Assembly: GCF_036898095.1 (NCBI RefSeq)
Contig: NC_090739.1
Span: forward strand, 62,604,342 to 62,668,341
DNA length: 64,000 bases
Reading direction: 5' to 3'
DNA from: Palaemon carinicauda
Taxonomy: Eukaryota > Arthropoda > Malacostraca > Decapoda > Palaemonidae
Part shown: in pieces, positions 30,501 to 41,990 of the stretch
How the letters are laid out: each line of letters opens with the position of its first letter
Position numbering within the stretch: the stretch's first letter is position 1
Notes under the pieces: model-generated
Seen by the model: the letters and a program-made list of their open reading frames with translations, nothing else
What the model was told of the DNA's origin: nothing
Databases searched by the model: none
Translations under genes and position numbers: made by a program

Positions 30501-32228
30501 TTACAATGGTTCTTTTATATCCGGAGGAATTATACTCCCAACCGCCACTGTCGCAAATTTAAGGGCCTCCAAGGATTTTAAATAGTGACGTTTAAAGATT
30601 GTAGGAGATTTCCAACCAGTGTTCTGTTTCAAATCTTCAAAATTCATGTGATGGAAATAATTAACTGAGGTTGCCACTGCCCGGACATCATGGGCATGAG
30701 GAACTGAGAGAGGATTGGCTTGTTTAATAAAATAAAGCATTTGCTGCCTAATCCCGTTCAAGGAAAGAGTTCCGCCACGTTCCCGAGTAAACAAAGGGCC
30801 TGAAGATGTAGTAGAAGCTCTTTTCAAATAATCTTTGAGAGTGTAAACAGGACACAGGGAAGGATCCTGAGTAAGTAGAACAATTTTCCACGGAGTCCAT
30901 CTAGACTGGGGATCCTCAATTTTAGCTAAGAACCATCTATCTGGCGAGAGCAAGACCTCCCCTGACGGAAGAAAATCAATGTGGCCCGGTTCTCTCGATA
31001 AAGCTGATAGCCCAGAAATTCTAGCCCCGGAAGCCAAACTCAACAAAAATAACGTTTTCCGAAGGAGCTTTATGTACGAGCACGAATCATTATCGGTGTC
31101 ATAAGCCAATTTAAGGACATCATTGAGAAACCAAGAAACCGCAGTGGGACGTGTTGCTGGTTTCAGTCTAGCACAAGCTTTGGGAATGGATGCGAAGTAC
31201 GAATCCATAAGATCAATATTGAACCCGGATTGAAATGTTCTCTTCAAGGCGGATTTAATCGTGGTAATGATCCTTGCAGCTAAACCCCCTTCAAACAAAG
31301 TTCGAAAAAAGGTAACTGCCAGAGTGGGAGTCATCATCCTAACATCCGAATCCCTCAGAAACTTTGCCAACTTCTTAACAGCAGAATCATACTGCCGAAA
31401 GGTAGAATCTCTCTTATCCGATTCCAGGAACAAAGTGTTAAGAGGATCGATAGCAGCATCTTTCTGAGCAGCAAATTTCATGAAGTCCATAAAGTTAGGG
31501 CACTCAGAATTCCTGAGGAAGCTGACACACTGCGAGTTTGTACTGTTTGAGTCAGCAATGGGTTGGGAAGCCGTCGAGGCTGGAGACCCTGCTCCGCCAG
31601 GGGAGGAAACCAATTTCTTTTCGGCCAGTTGGGGGCCACGAGGGCAACCTGACCGTGGAAAGACCGAAGCCTGTCCAAAACTCTCATCAACATGTTGACC
31701 GGAGGAAACAGGTTGATCCTCTGCCAGGTGTTCTAGTCGAGAGACATGGCGTCCGTGGCATAAGCCTGAGGGTCCAGGTTTGGGGCTACGTAACATTGGA
31801 GTTTGTGGTTGGCATTCGTGGCGAAGAGGTCCACCTGAAGACCTGGAACCTGCTGGCAAATCCAACGGAACAACTGACGGTCCAAGGACCATTCCGATTC
31901 TAAGGGAGTCATCCAAGATAGGGCATCGGCCATGACGTTTCTGACGCCCTCTAGGTGAACCACTGACAAATGCCAATGGTTCTTTGCCGCCATGGAAAAG
32001 ATGGCAATCATCACATGATTGATGTGACCGGACTTGGAGCCTCACCTGTTGATGCAATGAACAACCACTGCGCTGTCCAGAACTAACCTGATATGCTGAT
32101 TCTGCGACGGGGAGAGCCTTTTCAGGGTCAGGAAGACGTCCATGGCTTCCAGAATATTGATATGCATTTGACGAAAGGTCGTTGACCACAAGCCTTGTAC
32201 TTCCTTGAACGGGAAATAACCCCCCCAC
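30501..32228 (-). CDS. Family C tyrosine recombinase frame, open
   Basis: 575 open codons. The listed first codon is GTG (32228), and the true start is probably an internal ATG. The first ~220 codons overlap RNase H in another frame and have no independent meaning that I can see. The recombinase part starts near MDFMKFAAQKDAAI and includes FRQYDSAVKKLAKFLRDSDV. Counting from 32228, the catalytic residues are R403 (SGARISGLSAL), H513 and R516 (AHDVRAVATS) and Y549 (FKRHYLKS). The 36-residue His-Tyr spacing equals that of A4. No stop or frameshift is seen in the domain, although the rest of the element is degraded. It could act in trans. The ICR and leader lie downstream on the minus strand. 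Confidence 0.8.
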   Translation of the reverse strand: MGGLFPVQGSTRLVVNDLSSNAYQYSGSHGRLPDPEKALPVAESAYQVSSGQRSGCSLHQQVRLQVRSHQSCDDCHLFHGGKEPLAFVSGSPRGRQKRHGRCPILDDSLRIGMVLGPSVVPLDLPAGSRSSGGPLRHECQPQTPMLRSPKPGPSGLCHGRHVSRLEHLAEDQPVSSGQHVDESFGQASVFPRSGCPRGPQLAEKKLVSSPGGAGSPASTASQPIADSNSTNSQCVSFLRNSECPNFMDFMKFAAQKDAAIDPLNTLFLESDKRDSTFRQYDSAVKKLAKFLRDSDVRMMTPTLAVTFFRTLFEGGLAARIITTIKSALKRTFQSGFNIDLMDSYFASIPKACARLKPATRPTAVSWFLNDVLKLAYDTDNDSCSYIKLLRKTLFLLSLASGARISGLSALSREPGHIDFLPSGEVLLSPDRWFLAKIEDPQSRWTPWKIVLLTQDPSLCPVYTLKDYLKRASTTSSGPLFTRERGGTLSLNGIRQQMLYFIKQANPLSVPHAHDVRAVATSVNYFHHMNFEDLKQNTGWKSPTIFKRHYLKSLEALKFATVAVGSIIPPDIKEPL

Positions 32229-32287
32229 CCGGTGAGGGAGGCGTCCGTATGGGCTACCAACGCCGGCGGAGGGTACTGAAGGGGCAA
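31478..32287 (-). pseudogene. Family C RNase H remnant with two stops
   Basis: One frame contains VAHTDASLTGWGGYFPF (first Asp), MHINILEAMDVFLTL (Glu), LVLDSAVVVHCIN (Asp), VRNVMADALS (last Asp) and VDLFATNANHKLQCYVAPNL. It is interrupted by a stop after HCINR near 32040 and by another after MSLD near 31731, where a Trp codon is expected in neither case to end the protein. Upstream of 32287 no RT is found. Confidence 0.75.
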
Positions 32288-33132
32288 TAACGATTCAGAA
32301 CAACCAAATGAGAATGTGTTCGTCTCCCCGAAAAGAACTCAAAAACATAAAGGCTGGCAGGAAAGGCTACCCACCGAAACCGCTTACGGTTCGGCCAAGT
32401 AGGCTAACAAGCACAGCGCAACATAAAAATAAAATACAATCATGCCAAAATATTAAATTAGATGTCCATAACATAAAAAAGGGCTTACAAATAGTATAAG
32501 GAAATAAATGAAAGCCCGATAAACAAAGAGATCACGAGGAAGCGACACCAAAATGGCCGCGGGCGAACCCCTGAAAGGGAACCTGAACAAGCGGCGATAA
32601 GATAAAAAATAAAAAAACTCAACACGGTAAAAGATTAAATGAGTGTTGCTACCTAGAACTCCTAAACAGACAAATATAATACTAAACTTGGGAGCAGGGA
32701 TCTCTAAAACGTCGGGCATCTTCAAAAACACAAAACAACACAGAGCAAAGCAAAACACGTCTGACCAACACTGGTGCTGTGTAGGAGTGAAGTAAGGGGG
32801 TGGGGTGGGATAGTCGTAGTAGGAGGCAGCAGACGGGTGTAGGACGGGACCTCGTTGTTCCGGGGGATGTTGATGAGGGAGAGGTCTAATTAGTGAGGGA
32901 CCTATGGTCGTGGTTCAATCACGCCCCAGTTTTCTATACCGTCACTCAAAGAGTGAGCGAGCTAGGTTTATTCCTGTCTTTCCATGCATCCTTTTTTCTC
33001 TGGTGTATTCAGCAATAACTATGCCTTAGAAATGGTGCTAGAGGAGCATTTCATGGAGCGACACAGGTCGAGAACAGAAATACAATTTTTGGATTAATTG
33101 CTTCAAGAAACCTTCCCCTTTGTATTTTCCAG

Positions 33133-33336
33133 GGTTCAGATATTTACTTTCAAGAGATAATCAAATTATCTGACACACTTAAGGTGAGGAAGGGGTCAGT
33201 TCCACAAGGACCTGAGTGGGCTCGTATATTCCAGTTATGGCAAGAATTATTGTACCATCTTTGGTTGTTGCATTGCCGAGATAAGTTGTCTTTGCTGCTC
33301 AGGAAATTTTCTGAATTCCCTCAATTTTATTCAAAG
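33133..33336 (+). CDS. CPLANE1: CPLANE1-like gene, internal exon c
   Basis: Acceptor TGTATTTTCCAG ends at 33132 and donor GTAAGG begins at 33337. The exon is 68 complete codons, phase 0 to 0. It encodes a Leu/Trp-rich helical stretch (GPEWARIFQLWQELLYHLWL, then RDKLSLLLRKFSEFPQFYSK). The acceptor lies only about 42 bases beyond the right end of the minus-strand family C DIRS element, so just the last part of the original intron, with polypyrimidine tract and possible branch site, separates transposon from exon. The next exon seen is 13.5 kb downstream and joins in phase 0. A small missed exon of whole codons between them cannot be excluded. Confidence 0.72.
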
Positions 33337-35094
33337 GTAAGGCTTGATTAAATGCTATTTTATATGTATGTATATAGCTTACCGTGTTTGAGTATTGTAA
33401 AAGAACGTATGCTTGAGGGGTTAGTAGCATTATGTTTGTTAATGAGAGGATATTTGGTTGAACTGGTCGTCCAGTAAGTGATTTTTATTCCAAGGTGACA
33501 AATATATGCAAGGAAAGATGAGACTAGCTATGTAGATTTGCCTAACTAGTTATGAGATGGCAAACCTATCTTTTTACAGACATATGAATGTAGAAATAAA
33601 ATGAAGCTCAGAGGTACATGTAGGAGAGGTACTGTTTGTGAATGATGAGTTGGTCAAATTGGTCGACTTTCCAGTCCACATTTTCTTTTTGGTAAAATGC
33701 GCTTCTCCAAATGTAATATATGCTATGCACTTGAACTTCTATGAAGGGTTCAATACAGTACAGTACTAAGCATAGAAAATGAAGAGAGAAATGGCAGTGT
33801 GACTAAGAGTAAATTGAGTTAGAAGAAAATGGGTGTTGTTTTCTTTGAGTGAAAATCACTGTATTGCAGTGTTTCTTTGCAGAAGCCCATTAGCTACAGT
33901 TACCATACTTTATGCCTTTTAACTTTTCATCTACTGTATTCCATTTGGCATTACTTCAATTTCATTAAAAGGTCCATTTTCCTTTATTTTGTATTCTTAA
34001 GAACAAATCCTTCGGGCTTACCTCTTGAACACTTTTGTGGTTTGCGAGTCATACTATCACTGTTGTGAAGTAATTAGTACCCCAATTTGGAATATATAAA
34101 ACGAAATGTAATTAAGATATTCTATTTCTGAAAAAATACAAAGAAACTTCAACCTTTCTTCTTTCAATGGTGTATAACCGGTTTTGAAAACTTAGATTAC
34201 AACAAGTTTTTGGGATTAATAAAACTGAATAACAGAAATGTGTTGAATCCTATAAAAAATTAACTAAAATAAGATTATTGATGATGAAGATTTGAACTTA
34301 GGTGCACCATCACCCAGAAAGTATGCATCTTTGCTGAAATTTTGTTTTATTTACAAAGTGGGGTTGTAATTACCCCATGATGCTAATAGTGTGACTCTCA
34401 AACCATGAAAGTGTTAAAGTGTTAAAAATAAAGCTACTTGGAGTCTAGCCTTTAGTAGGAGAAAAATATACTCCACCATAGTTTTGAGGGTTCAATTGAA
34501 TAAGAGCAAATATAGCACAAAAATTTTTTTTTATTAAAAATGAATTGCTCAAGCCTTTTGACATCTGCACATGGTTAGTTGGGATGTATCATTATTTAGT
34601 AATATTAATAAGAAATTGTTAGATATTTTATGTAGAATGAAAGAAGGATTATTCCATTTTGCCCAGATAATGGGGAAGATTTGTGCAGTGGTTGATTGTG
34701 TGTTGGACTTTTCACATTGAATTGAAATGTGTATTTTCAGACCTTTTGACTTGCCAGTCAGATCCTCCCTTTCAGCTAAGTATTTCTGTGAACCCTCCTC
34801 ATGTTCATATTGCTCCTCATTTGAAGCTTGCTTATATCAACGTTTACCACAAAAACTAAAGAAATTCCTGTTTTTTTTCATTTAGTAGGTTAGGCCTCTA
34901 CTATAGTATTGAGACACTAGCAGCTGATGGTAATAACCACGGCGTAGGTAGGGCGCATGGTTTTTTCCGTAGAACAGTCTCTAGCGTTGATCTTGCTTTA
35001 GTAAGCCGAGTTTGCTCTACTGTATTCTCTAGATGTAAGTGTTACTGTATTTTGGTTACTAGATAAAGGATATCATCTTGGTTTTAAAGGTTGC
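33337..35094 (+). other. Intron stretch after exon c
   Basis: AT-rich intron with ACAGTACAGTACT words and T-runs. No frame longer than 63 codons looks coding, and no repeat family is recognised. Confidence 0.5.
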
Positions 35095-35395
35095 TCATGA
35101 ATGGCAAAGGCAACAGACAGTGACAATGCCCTAGTAGGGCAATGCCTTAGATACTGACCATATATACTGTACATATGATCAGCACTTAAGCCTCTCTCTA
35201 CCCAAACTAGGATCAGGAAGGGACAGGCAATAGCTGCTGATGACTCAGCAGGTAGACTTTAGGTTCTCCCAAACCCCCATCCTTAGCTCACAATGATGTG
35301 GTTGCAGACACTACAAGAAGCTATCGAGCTTGAGCAGGTCTCAATCCCCAGTCCCGCAGATTGCTACGCTGGGACGTTTCCAATTGCGAAGATTG
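35095..35395 (+). repeat. SINE-like interspersed repeat
   Basis: Contains GGCAAAGGCAACAGACAGTG, ATGATCAGCACTTAAGCC, GGCAATAGCTGCTGATGACT, CAGCAGGTAGAC, CCCAAACCCCCATCCTTAGC and ends near TGGGACGTTTCCAATTG. I recall this string order from many decapod genomic clones. No tRNA-like head can be folded by eye, so the class is open. Confidence 0.45.
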
Positions 35396-36092
35396 TTTAA
35401 GGGAATTTTTTTCTACGATTTCATGATTCCCATTCTCTTTGCATCTTGTGTTGAAGGCAATCTTGTTATTTAGATAATCTTTATACAGAATGTGAAGGCC
35501 TTACTGTTCATCTTAGGGGAGAATATATTCATATTGTTGCTGACCAGATTTAAAGCTCCAAATATAAAAGAAAACTAACTTTTAGTTTAGAGGTAAATCT
35601 GTAGAAGACAAAGTCAATTGCTTATTGTTGGGATGATGGCAATAGTATCACTCTATCCATTAATGTGTCTAGTTTTGATATTGATGATCTTCAAAAGTTC
35701 TTGTTATATTTAGCTCTTTTTTTTAAAATATTAAACTTAGCCGGTGAATATATAATAGCTGACGTCTCGGACGGCTCGACAGAAACACAAAAACTCGCGA
35801 GCGATCGCCATGAAGGTTGCGGGTGTGCCCACCAGCGCCGACTATCGGCCAGATACCGCATATACATGTAAACAGCTCCAGTTCTTCTCTGTCGGTCTTG
35901 TCGACAAGTTGATTCCGCTCGCTGTTGACCTGGAGTTTTCGTCATTTTTGGTGAAGTACTTCTTTTTGGTTGTTTTGAGCTTTCGCAGTGACAGGTGTTT
36001 TTCTCTTCAATTAAAACTCTTGAACCCTTTTTTGGATAGTGTTTATTGTTGATGACTTTGGATTTGTTTTGGATTTTCTTTGACTGTTCAAT

Positions 36093-38593
36093 ATGGCTGA
36101 CCCTTCTCCTATCCCTGGACCTAAATTTCGCAAATGTAATGCTAGGGATTGTAACAAACGTCTTCCCAAGGCCTCTCTCGACCCACATACCGTGTGTTCT
36201 AATTGCCGGGGTAAAACCTGCCAATTAGGAGATCGGTGTGATGAGTGCGTGGTCTTGTCGGAATTCGACTGGCTAGAGTTTGATAAATATTCTCGTAAGC
36301 TTGAGAGAGATAGGGTGAGGAGAAGCTCCTCTAGGTCGTTGGAATTTTCCTCCTCCCATGCCCCTGAACCTAATCCTTCCCCTGTAGTAGTTGTTCCTGA
36401 ACCCTCTACTAGCACTAATGAACCGTCCATGCGGGATATGTTGCTTGCCATTCAAGCTTTGGGCGAGAGAGTTGAGTCCTTAGCATCGGACCGTAATCAA
36501 CTCATGTCGGATGTGAATTTATTGAAGTGTCAGAGTGCCAAATCAGAAAATCGTGGGGATAAAGTGATAAGTGCGCAAAGTGTTTTTAGTGTTGCGACCG
36601 AGGGTTCGTCTGTTCGTGCTTGTCGTTCCCCTAGTCCGAGACCTCTTTCAGGCGCCCCTGCACCAGGGAGAAGTAATGTCGTAGGACTTAAGGGGACGAG
36701 AGGCTTTAACCAACGTACAGACGTTCCCTCTTTGGTATCGGGCGTGTCTCGTCAAGATCGCCCCTACCATAAGACGAGCGAGGCTGTTTTCTCCTCGTCA
36801 TCCGAAGGCTTCTCGCAAAAGAAACCTTGGCGCAAGGTTTCTAGACCCTTGAAACGGAAGTCAGTCCCTTCAGGACAGGTCCAGCGTCCTGGCTGTAGCC
36901 ATTGGGACAGCTCTGACCCTTTGCAGTCGTTGGAAGACTGTTCGCCGATTAAACGTAAGCGTAACACGGGCGCCGAGAGTCTCAGTAAAGGCAATGTTTT
37001 GCCGACACAGACGTTACCATCGTCTCGGCCCGTCCCGACTCCTGTTGATCCTAAATGGGTTGTCCTGCAGGATATGCAAACTAAGCTTGCCTCCCTTATG
37101 GAGGAGTATACCGTTGAGCAGGTTCACGATGATCCTCGCCGTTACGCTGATCGAGACTCTGGCCGTCAGCCGCCCAAACGAGCTTTTACTCGTCCTTTTG
37201 ACGTTATGAAACGTGATGTCGGTAGTTTGTCACGTCAGTCACGTGACTTGGATCCTCACTCGCTGCAGTCCTGTGTTGACTTTCAGCCGCTGCCGCAGCC
37301 TCGTGTTGACGTTCAGCCGCTGCCGCAGTCTCGTGTTGACGTTCAGGACGTTCGCCAACCAGCTCAGTTGCCTCGTTATGACGTTGAGCGTCAAGCACCG
37401 CAGTCAAGGGTTGTTTTGACTGCTCAGTCTAGGCAGTCAAGGCAGTCTCGACTTGACGTCGAGCGTCCATCAATTCCTGTTGTTGTTGCTGGTCAGTCCT
37501 TTCAGCAGCGACATGACGTCGCTCCCTTGACTGCTACTGCTGCTCCTTTGCTTGTAGACTTTGCCTGTCAAGCATTGCCACCGCGGCAGGTCTCTCCTTT
37601 TATTGAGACTCGACAATTGTCGGACGAGGTTCCTTCAGATGAGGATGTTGCTGATCCTCCGCCTACTGATATTCCTTTGGGTGTTTTATCAAACGGAGAA
37701 GAGCCTAAAGCTGCTCAACCCTCTATGGACTTTAAGAAAATCATGATGATTTTTAAGGATTTTTCCCAGACCATTTTGTAACTTCTGCTCCTCGTTCGCC
37801 TCCATCAGAGTTTGCGCTAGGCCTAGCTACTTCGAAGCCTTCTTTTACTAAGCTAGTGCTCTCTCGCTCTTCTAAGAGGGCTTTACGTTTGCTAGGCGAC
37901 TGGTTGGTTACCAGGAGGAGTTTGGGGAAGACGGCCTTTGCTTTCCTTCCTTTTAAACTAGCTTCTAGAGCGAGCGTCTGGTATGACACGGGAGAAGTTC
38001 TCGGCTTGGGAGTCCCTGCCTCTGCCCAGGGAGACTTCTCAAGCCTCGTAGACTCTCCCTGTCGCCTGGCCATGAGACGCTCTAAAGTTTGTTGGTCCTC
38101 CTCGGACCTTGACCATCTCCTTAAAGGGGTTTACAGGGCCTTCGAAGTTTTCAACTTTTTAGATTGGTCTCTAGGAGCATTAAGCAGGAATATCTCATCG
38201 GCCGACCAGGAGGCTTCCGTGCTTATTATGTCTTGCATGGATAAAGCCATCCGTGATGGCTCCAATGAGCTCGCCGCTACCTTTACAGCTGGAGGCCTGA
38301 AGAAGAGGGAGACTCTTTGCTCGTTCCTTTCGGCAGGAGTGACTCCCTGTCAAAGGTCGGAGCTTCTCTTTGCCCCCTTATCAGCTGCCTTGTTTCCTCA
38401 ACAGCTGATCAAGGACATTGCGGCTTCGCTGGTGCAGAAGGATACACACGACCTGATGGCTACTTCTGCTCGCAAGGGTGTTCCTTCATCGTCTTATGTC
38501 GTGAGACCCAAGATCGATACCCCAGCGACTAGGTTTATCCCGCCCTTTCGTGGCAGAGCCCCCAGCAGGGGAGGCGCTAGTGCGAGACGGTAA
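36093..38593 (+). pseudogene. A3 ORF1 gag-like, one frameshift
   Basis: Starts at ATG 36093 (CAATATGGC) with the cysteine module CNARDCNKRLPKASLDPHTV followed by CSNC, C and CDEC, matching A2. It reads as one frame to 37781, where a small indel near 37757 leads to FSQTIL and a stop. The same protein resumes in another frame at about 37790 (APRSPPSEFALGL) and runs to the stop at 38593 with the conserved C-terminal gag-like region (SKVCWSSSDLDHLLKGVYRA, FNFLDWSLGALS) and a short Arg-rich end. The middle contains V-D-V-Q-P-L-P-Q-S-R repeats (about 37270-37350). One frameshift separates it from an open ORF1. Confidence 0.82.
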
Positions 38594-38625
38594 AAGAGGC
38601 AAGAGGAGAGGATCCAAGTCTTCCC

Positions 38626-40698
38626 GTGGCAGAGTCTGACTGCCCACGTCCTCAGACAGCGGTAGGGGCCAGACTGAACAACTTCTGGCAGGCCTGGGAG
38701 AAGAGGGGTGCAGACCAAGAGTCTGTGTTGTTGCTCAAGGAGGGGTACAAAATACCTTTTGTACGCAGACCTCCTCTAGTAACAGTTCCTTTAGACCTCT
38801 CTCCCAGGTATCGAGAGGAGTCAAGGAGACAAGCTCTACATCAGCAGGTGTCTCTGTTGCTAGAGAAGGGAGCGGTGGTGAAAGTCTCGGACCTTCAATC
38901 ACCGGGATTTTACAACCGTCTCTTCCTAGTACCAAAGCATACAGGAGGTTGGAGGGCAGTGCTGGACGTCAGTGCGCTCAACGTTTTTGTTGTAAAAACA
39001 AAATTTACGATGGAGACCACGAAGTCCGTCCTAGCAGCGGTCAGAGAGGGAGACTGGATGGTCTCTCTCGACCTGAAGGATACGTACTTCCACATTCCTA
39101 TACACCCAGATTCTCAACAGTATCTGAGGTTTGTTTACAGGAATGTGGTGTACCAGTTCCGAGCACTGTGCTTCGGCCTCAGCCCTGCTCCTCTCGTGTT
39201 TACGAGGCTCATGAGGAATGTGGCAAAATTCCTTCATTTATCGGGAATTCGAGCCTCCCTGTACCTGGACGACTGGCTTCTCAGAGCATCGTCCCGCCAT
39301 CGCTGTCTGCAGGACCTTCAATGTACGTTGGGTCTGGCAAGGGAGTTGGGACTGTTGGTGAACTTAGAAAAGTCTCAACTGAATCCCTCCCAGACGATTC
39401 TCTATTTGGGGATGGAGATTCGCAGTCTAGTTTTTCGGGCTTTTCCGTCTGCCACCAGGATAGAGCAAGCCCTGCTCAAAGTCCGCCTCATGCTGAAAAA
39501 AGACCGCTGCTCAGTGAGAAGTTGGATGAGCCTCTTAGGGACTCTGTCATCCCTGGAGCAGTTTGTCTCACTAGGGAGACTTCACCTTCGCCCTCTCCAG
39601 TTCCATCTAGACTCACACTGGAACAAGAGCAAGACTTAGGAAGCTGTGTCAATCCCGATCTCCGAGCCAGTAAAAACGTGCCTGAACTGGTGGGACAGCA
39701 ACATAAGTCTGCGAGAGGGTCTGTCCCTGGCGGTCAAGAACCCAAACCACGTGTTGTTCTCAGACGCGTCGGATTTGGGTTGGGGAGCGACTCTGGACGG
39801 TCTGGAATGTTCGGGTTTTTGGACGTCGGATCAGAAGAGCATGCACATCAACTGCAAGGAGCTGTTAGCGGTTCACTTGGCCTTGATGAGTTTCGAGAGC
39901 ATTCTTCGAAACAAAGTGGTAGAAGTCAATTCGGACAACACCACAGCCTTGGCGTACATCTCCAAGCAAGGAGGCACTCACTCCCACACACTGTTCGTCA
40001 TCGTAAGGGACCTCCTCATCTGGTCAAAAAATCGAGGCATCTCCCTGTTGACAAGATTCATCCAGGGAGACTTGAACGTTTTGGCTGACTGTCTCAGTCG
40101 GAGAGGTCAGGTGATCCCCACAGAATGGACCCTCCACAAGGACGTGTGCAAGAGTCTTTGGGTGACTTGGGGTCAACCCACCATAGACCTCTTTGCTACG
40201 TCGTTGACCAAAAGGCTCCCGAACTATTGCTCTCCAGTCCCAGATCCAGAGGCGGCTCACATAGATGCGTTTCTACTGGACTGGTCTTACCTGGACGCGT
40301 ACGCATTCCCACCGTTCAAGATCATCAACAAGGTACTGCAGAAGTTCGCCTCTCACGAAGGGACAAGGTTGACGTTGGTTGCTCCCCTCTGGCCCGCGAG
40401 AGAGTGGTTCATAGAGGTACTTCAATGGCTGGTAGACGTTCCAAGGAGTCTTCCTTTAAGGATGGATCTCTTACGGCAGCCCCACGTAAGGAGTCTTCAT
40501 CAAAGCCTCCCTGCGCTTTGTCTGACTGCCTTCAGACTATCGAAAGACTCTCAAGAGCTCGAGGTTTTTCGAAGGAGGCAGCCAGAGCGATTGCGAGAGC
40601 TAGGAGAGCTTCTACCATCAAGGTCTACCAGTCGAAGTGGGAAGTCTTTAGAGACTGGTGCAAGTCATCATCCATTTCCTCTTCCAGTACCTCTGTAG
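38626..40698 (+). pseudogene. A3 ORF2 RT-RNase H with one in-frame TAG
   Basis: The frame is open upstream of 38626 but no ATG is seen, so its start is unknown. The RT part includes MVSLDLKDTYFHIPIHPDSQ and SLYLDDWLLRAS. A TAG at 39637-39639 replaces the Leu codon seen in the A4 sequence T-L-E-A-V-S-I-P. The same frame then continues without a break through RNase H (LFSDASDLGWGATLDG, INCKELLAVHLAL, VNSDNTTALAYI, NVLADCLSR) to 40698. Apart from that stop, the domains look complete. The end overlaps the recombinase ORF by 574 bases. Confidence 0.82.
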
Positions 40699-41597
40699 CC
40701 CAAATTGCAGACTTTCTCCTGCATCTGAGAAATGTTCGCTCCCTCTCGGCTCCCACTATTAAGGGCTACAGGAGCATGTTGGCTTCTGTGTTCAGACATA
40801 GAGGCTTAGATCTGTCCAATAATAAAGATCTCCAAGATCTCCTTAAGTCCTTCGAGACCTCTAAGGAGCGTCGTATGGCAACTCCTGGATGGAACTTAGA
40901 CGTGGTCCTAAGGTTCCTAATGTCTGACAGGTTTGAGCCATTGTATTCAGCCTCCCTGAAGGATCTCACCCTCAAGACGCTTTTCTTAGTGTGCTTGGCT
41001 TCGGCTAAAAGGGTCAGTGAGATCCATGCCTTTAGTAAAAACATCGGCTTTTCTACAGATAAAGCCACATGTTCGCTTCAGCTTGGTTTCTTGGCCAAAA
41101 ATGAACTGCCTTCTCGTCCTTGGCCTAAGTCGTTTGATATACCTTGCCTATCAGAGATCGTAGGCAACGAGCTTGAAAGAGTACTGTGCCCAGTTAGAGC
41201 TCTTAAGTTTTATTTAGCTCATACCAAATCCTTACGAGGAGGATCTGAGGCCTTGTGGTGCTCAGTTAAGAAGCCCTCATTGCCTATGTCTAAAAATGCT
41301 TTATCGTATTTTATTAGATTTTTAATCCGAGAGGCTCATTCTCACTTGAGTGAAAAAGATCGTTGCTTGCTTAAGGTCAAGACGCACGAAGTAAGAGCGA
41401 TAGCAACTTCCGTGGCCTTTAAGCAAAACAGATCTCTGCGAAGTATTATGGACGCGACCTTTTGGAGGAGCAAGTCGGTGTTCGCTTCATTTTACTTAAA
41501 AGACGTCCAGACTCTTTATGAGGACTGCTACACACTGGGTCTATTCGTTGCAGCGAGTGCAGTAGTGGGTGAGGGTTCTACCACTACATTCCCTTAA
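40125..41597 (+). CDS. A3 ORF3, tyrosine recombinase, open
   Basis: 490 residues from ATG 40125 (MDPPQGRVQES), the same start and length as A4. Catalytic residues are conserved: R in SAKRVSEIHAFS, H and R in THEVRAIATS, and Y457 at 41493-41495 in ASFYLKDV. The first ~130 residues are antisense-like low-information sequence, because they overlap RNase H, and the recombinase fold starts near VYQSKWEVFRDWC. No stop or frameshift is seen. It could act in trans on other family A copies if expressed. Confidence 0.85.
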   Translation: MDPPQGRVQESLGDLGSTHHRPLCYVVDQKAPELLLSSPRSRGGSHRCVSTGLVLPGRVRIPTVQDHQQGTAEVRLSRRDKVDVGCSPLARERVVHRGTSMAGRRSKESSFKDGSLTAAPRKESSSKPPCALSDCLQTIERLSRARGFSKEAARAIARARRASTIKVYQSKWEVFRDWCKSSSISSSSTSVAQIADFLLHLRNVRSLSAPTIKGYRSMLASVFRHRGLDLSNNKDLQDLLKSFETSKERRMATPGWNLDVVLRFLMSDRFEPLYSASLKDLTLKTLFLVCLASAKRVSEIHAFSKNIGFSTDKATCSLQLGFLAKNELPSRPWPKSFDIPCLSEIVGNELERVLCPVRALKFYLAHTKSLRGGSEALWCSVKKPSLPMSKNALSYFIRFLIREAHSHLSEKDRCLLKVKTHEVRAIATSVAFKQNRSLRSIMDATFWRSKSVFASFYLKDVQTLYEDCYTLGLFVAASAVVGEGSTTTFP

Positions 41598-41990
41598 TTC
41601 CAATATCCTTTTAATCTTCTCTTGAAATGATTTTAATCTTGTTTTGGGTTGTACGGAAGGCTAAGAAGCCTTTCGCATCCTTTTTGATTTGGCGGGTGGT
41701 CAAATGTCGTTTCTTGAGAGCGCCCAGATTAAGGGTTTTGATGAGGTCCTGTTGTATGGGTTGTCGCCCTGGATATAACAGCTCCTGGGAGTCTTTCAGC
41801 ATCCTGAGAGGATGGCTGGGCTTCGTGAGGAAAGTGGACTGACAAGGCAGAGTAATCGTCAGAGTCAGCTTCCTTACCAGGTACCTATATTTATTTGGGT
41901 TTTGTTATGATATAACTGTCAAAAACTCTAAGCATATACGCCTTTATTGTATTAATACTGGTCTCTACCCACCACCATGGGTGTGAATCA

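Larger units (their letters stand above)
29661..33090 (-). mobile_element. DIRS family C element, internally deleted, minus strand
   Basis: 3.4 kb, antisense to the host gene, in the intron between exons b and c. Both ends carry the inverted repeat GTGCTAGAGGAGCATTT and CTAGCTCGCTCACTCTTTGAG (left 29661-30010, right 32800-33090). The ICR at 30058-30152 pairs with the left outermost end (TTTCTGGGCGAGGAACCTGT) and the right outermost end (GGAGCGACACAGGTCGAGAA). Only RNase H and recombinase remain. Gag-like ORF1 and RT are absent, with the break near 32290. It is non-autonomous but recombinase-bearing. Confidence 0.85.

Noticed and set aside
35340..35385. tRNA-like B box (GGTCTCAATCCCC)
   Set aside because: No A box at the right spacing and no cloverleaf by eye. 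It was kept only as part of a SINE-like repeat.
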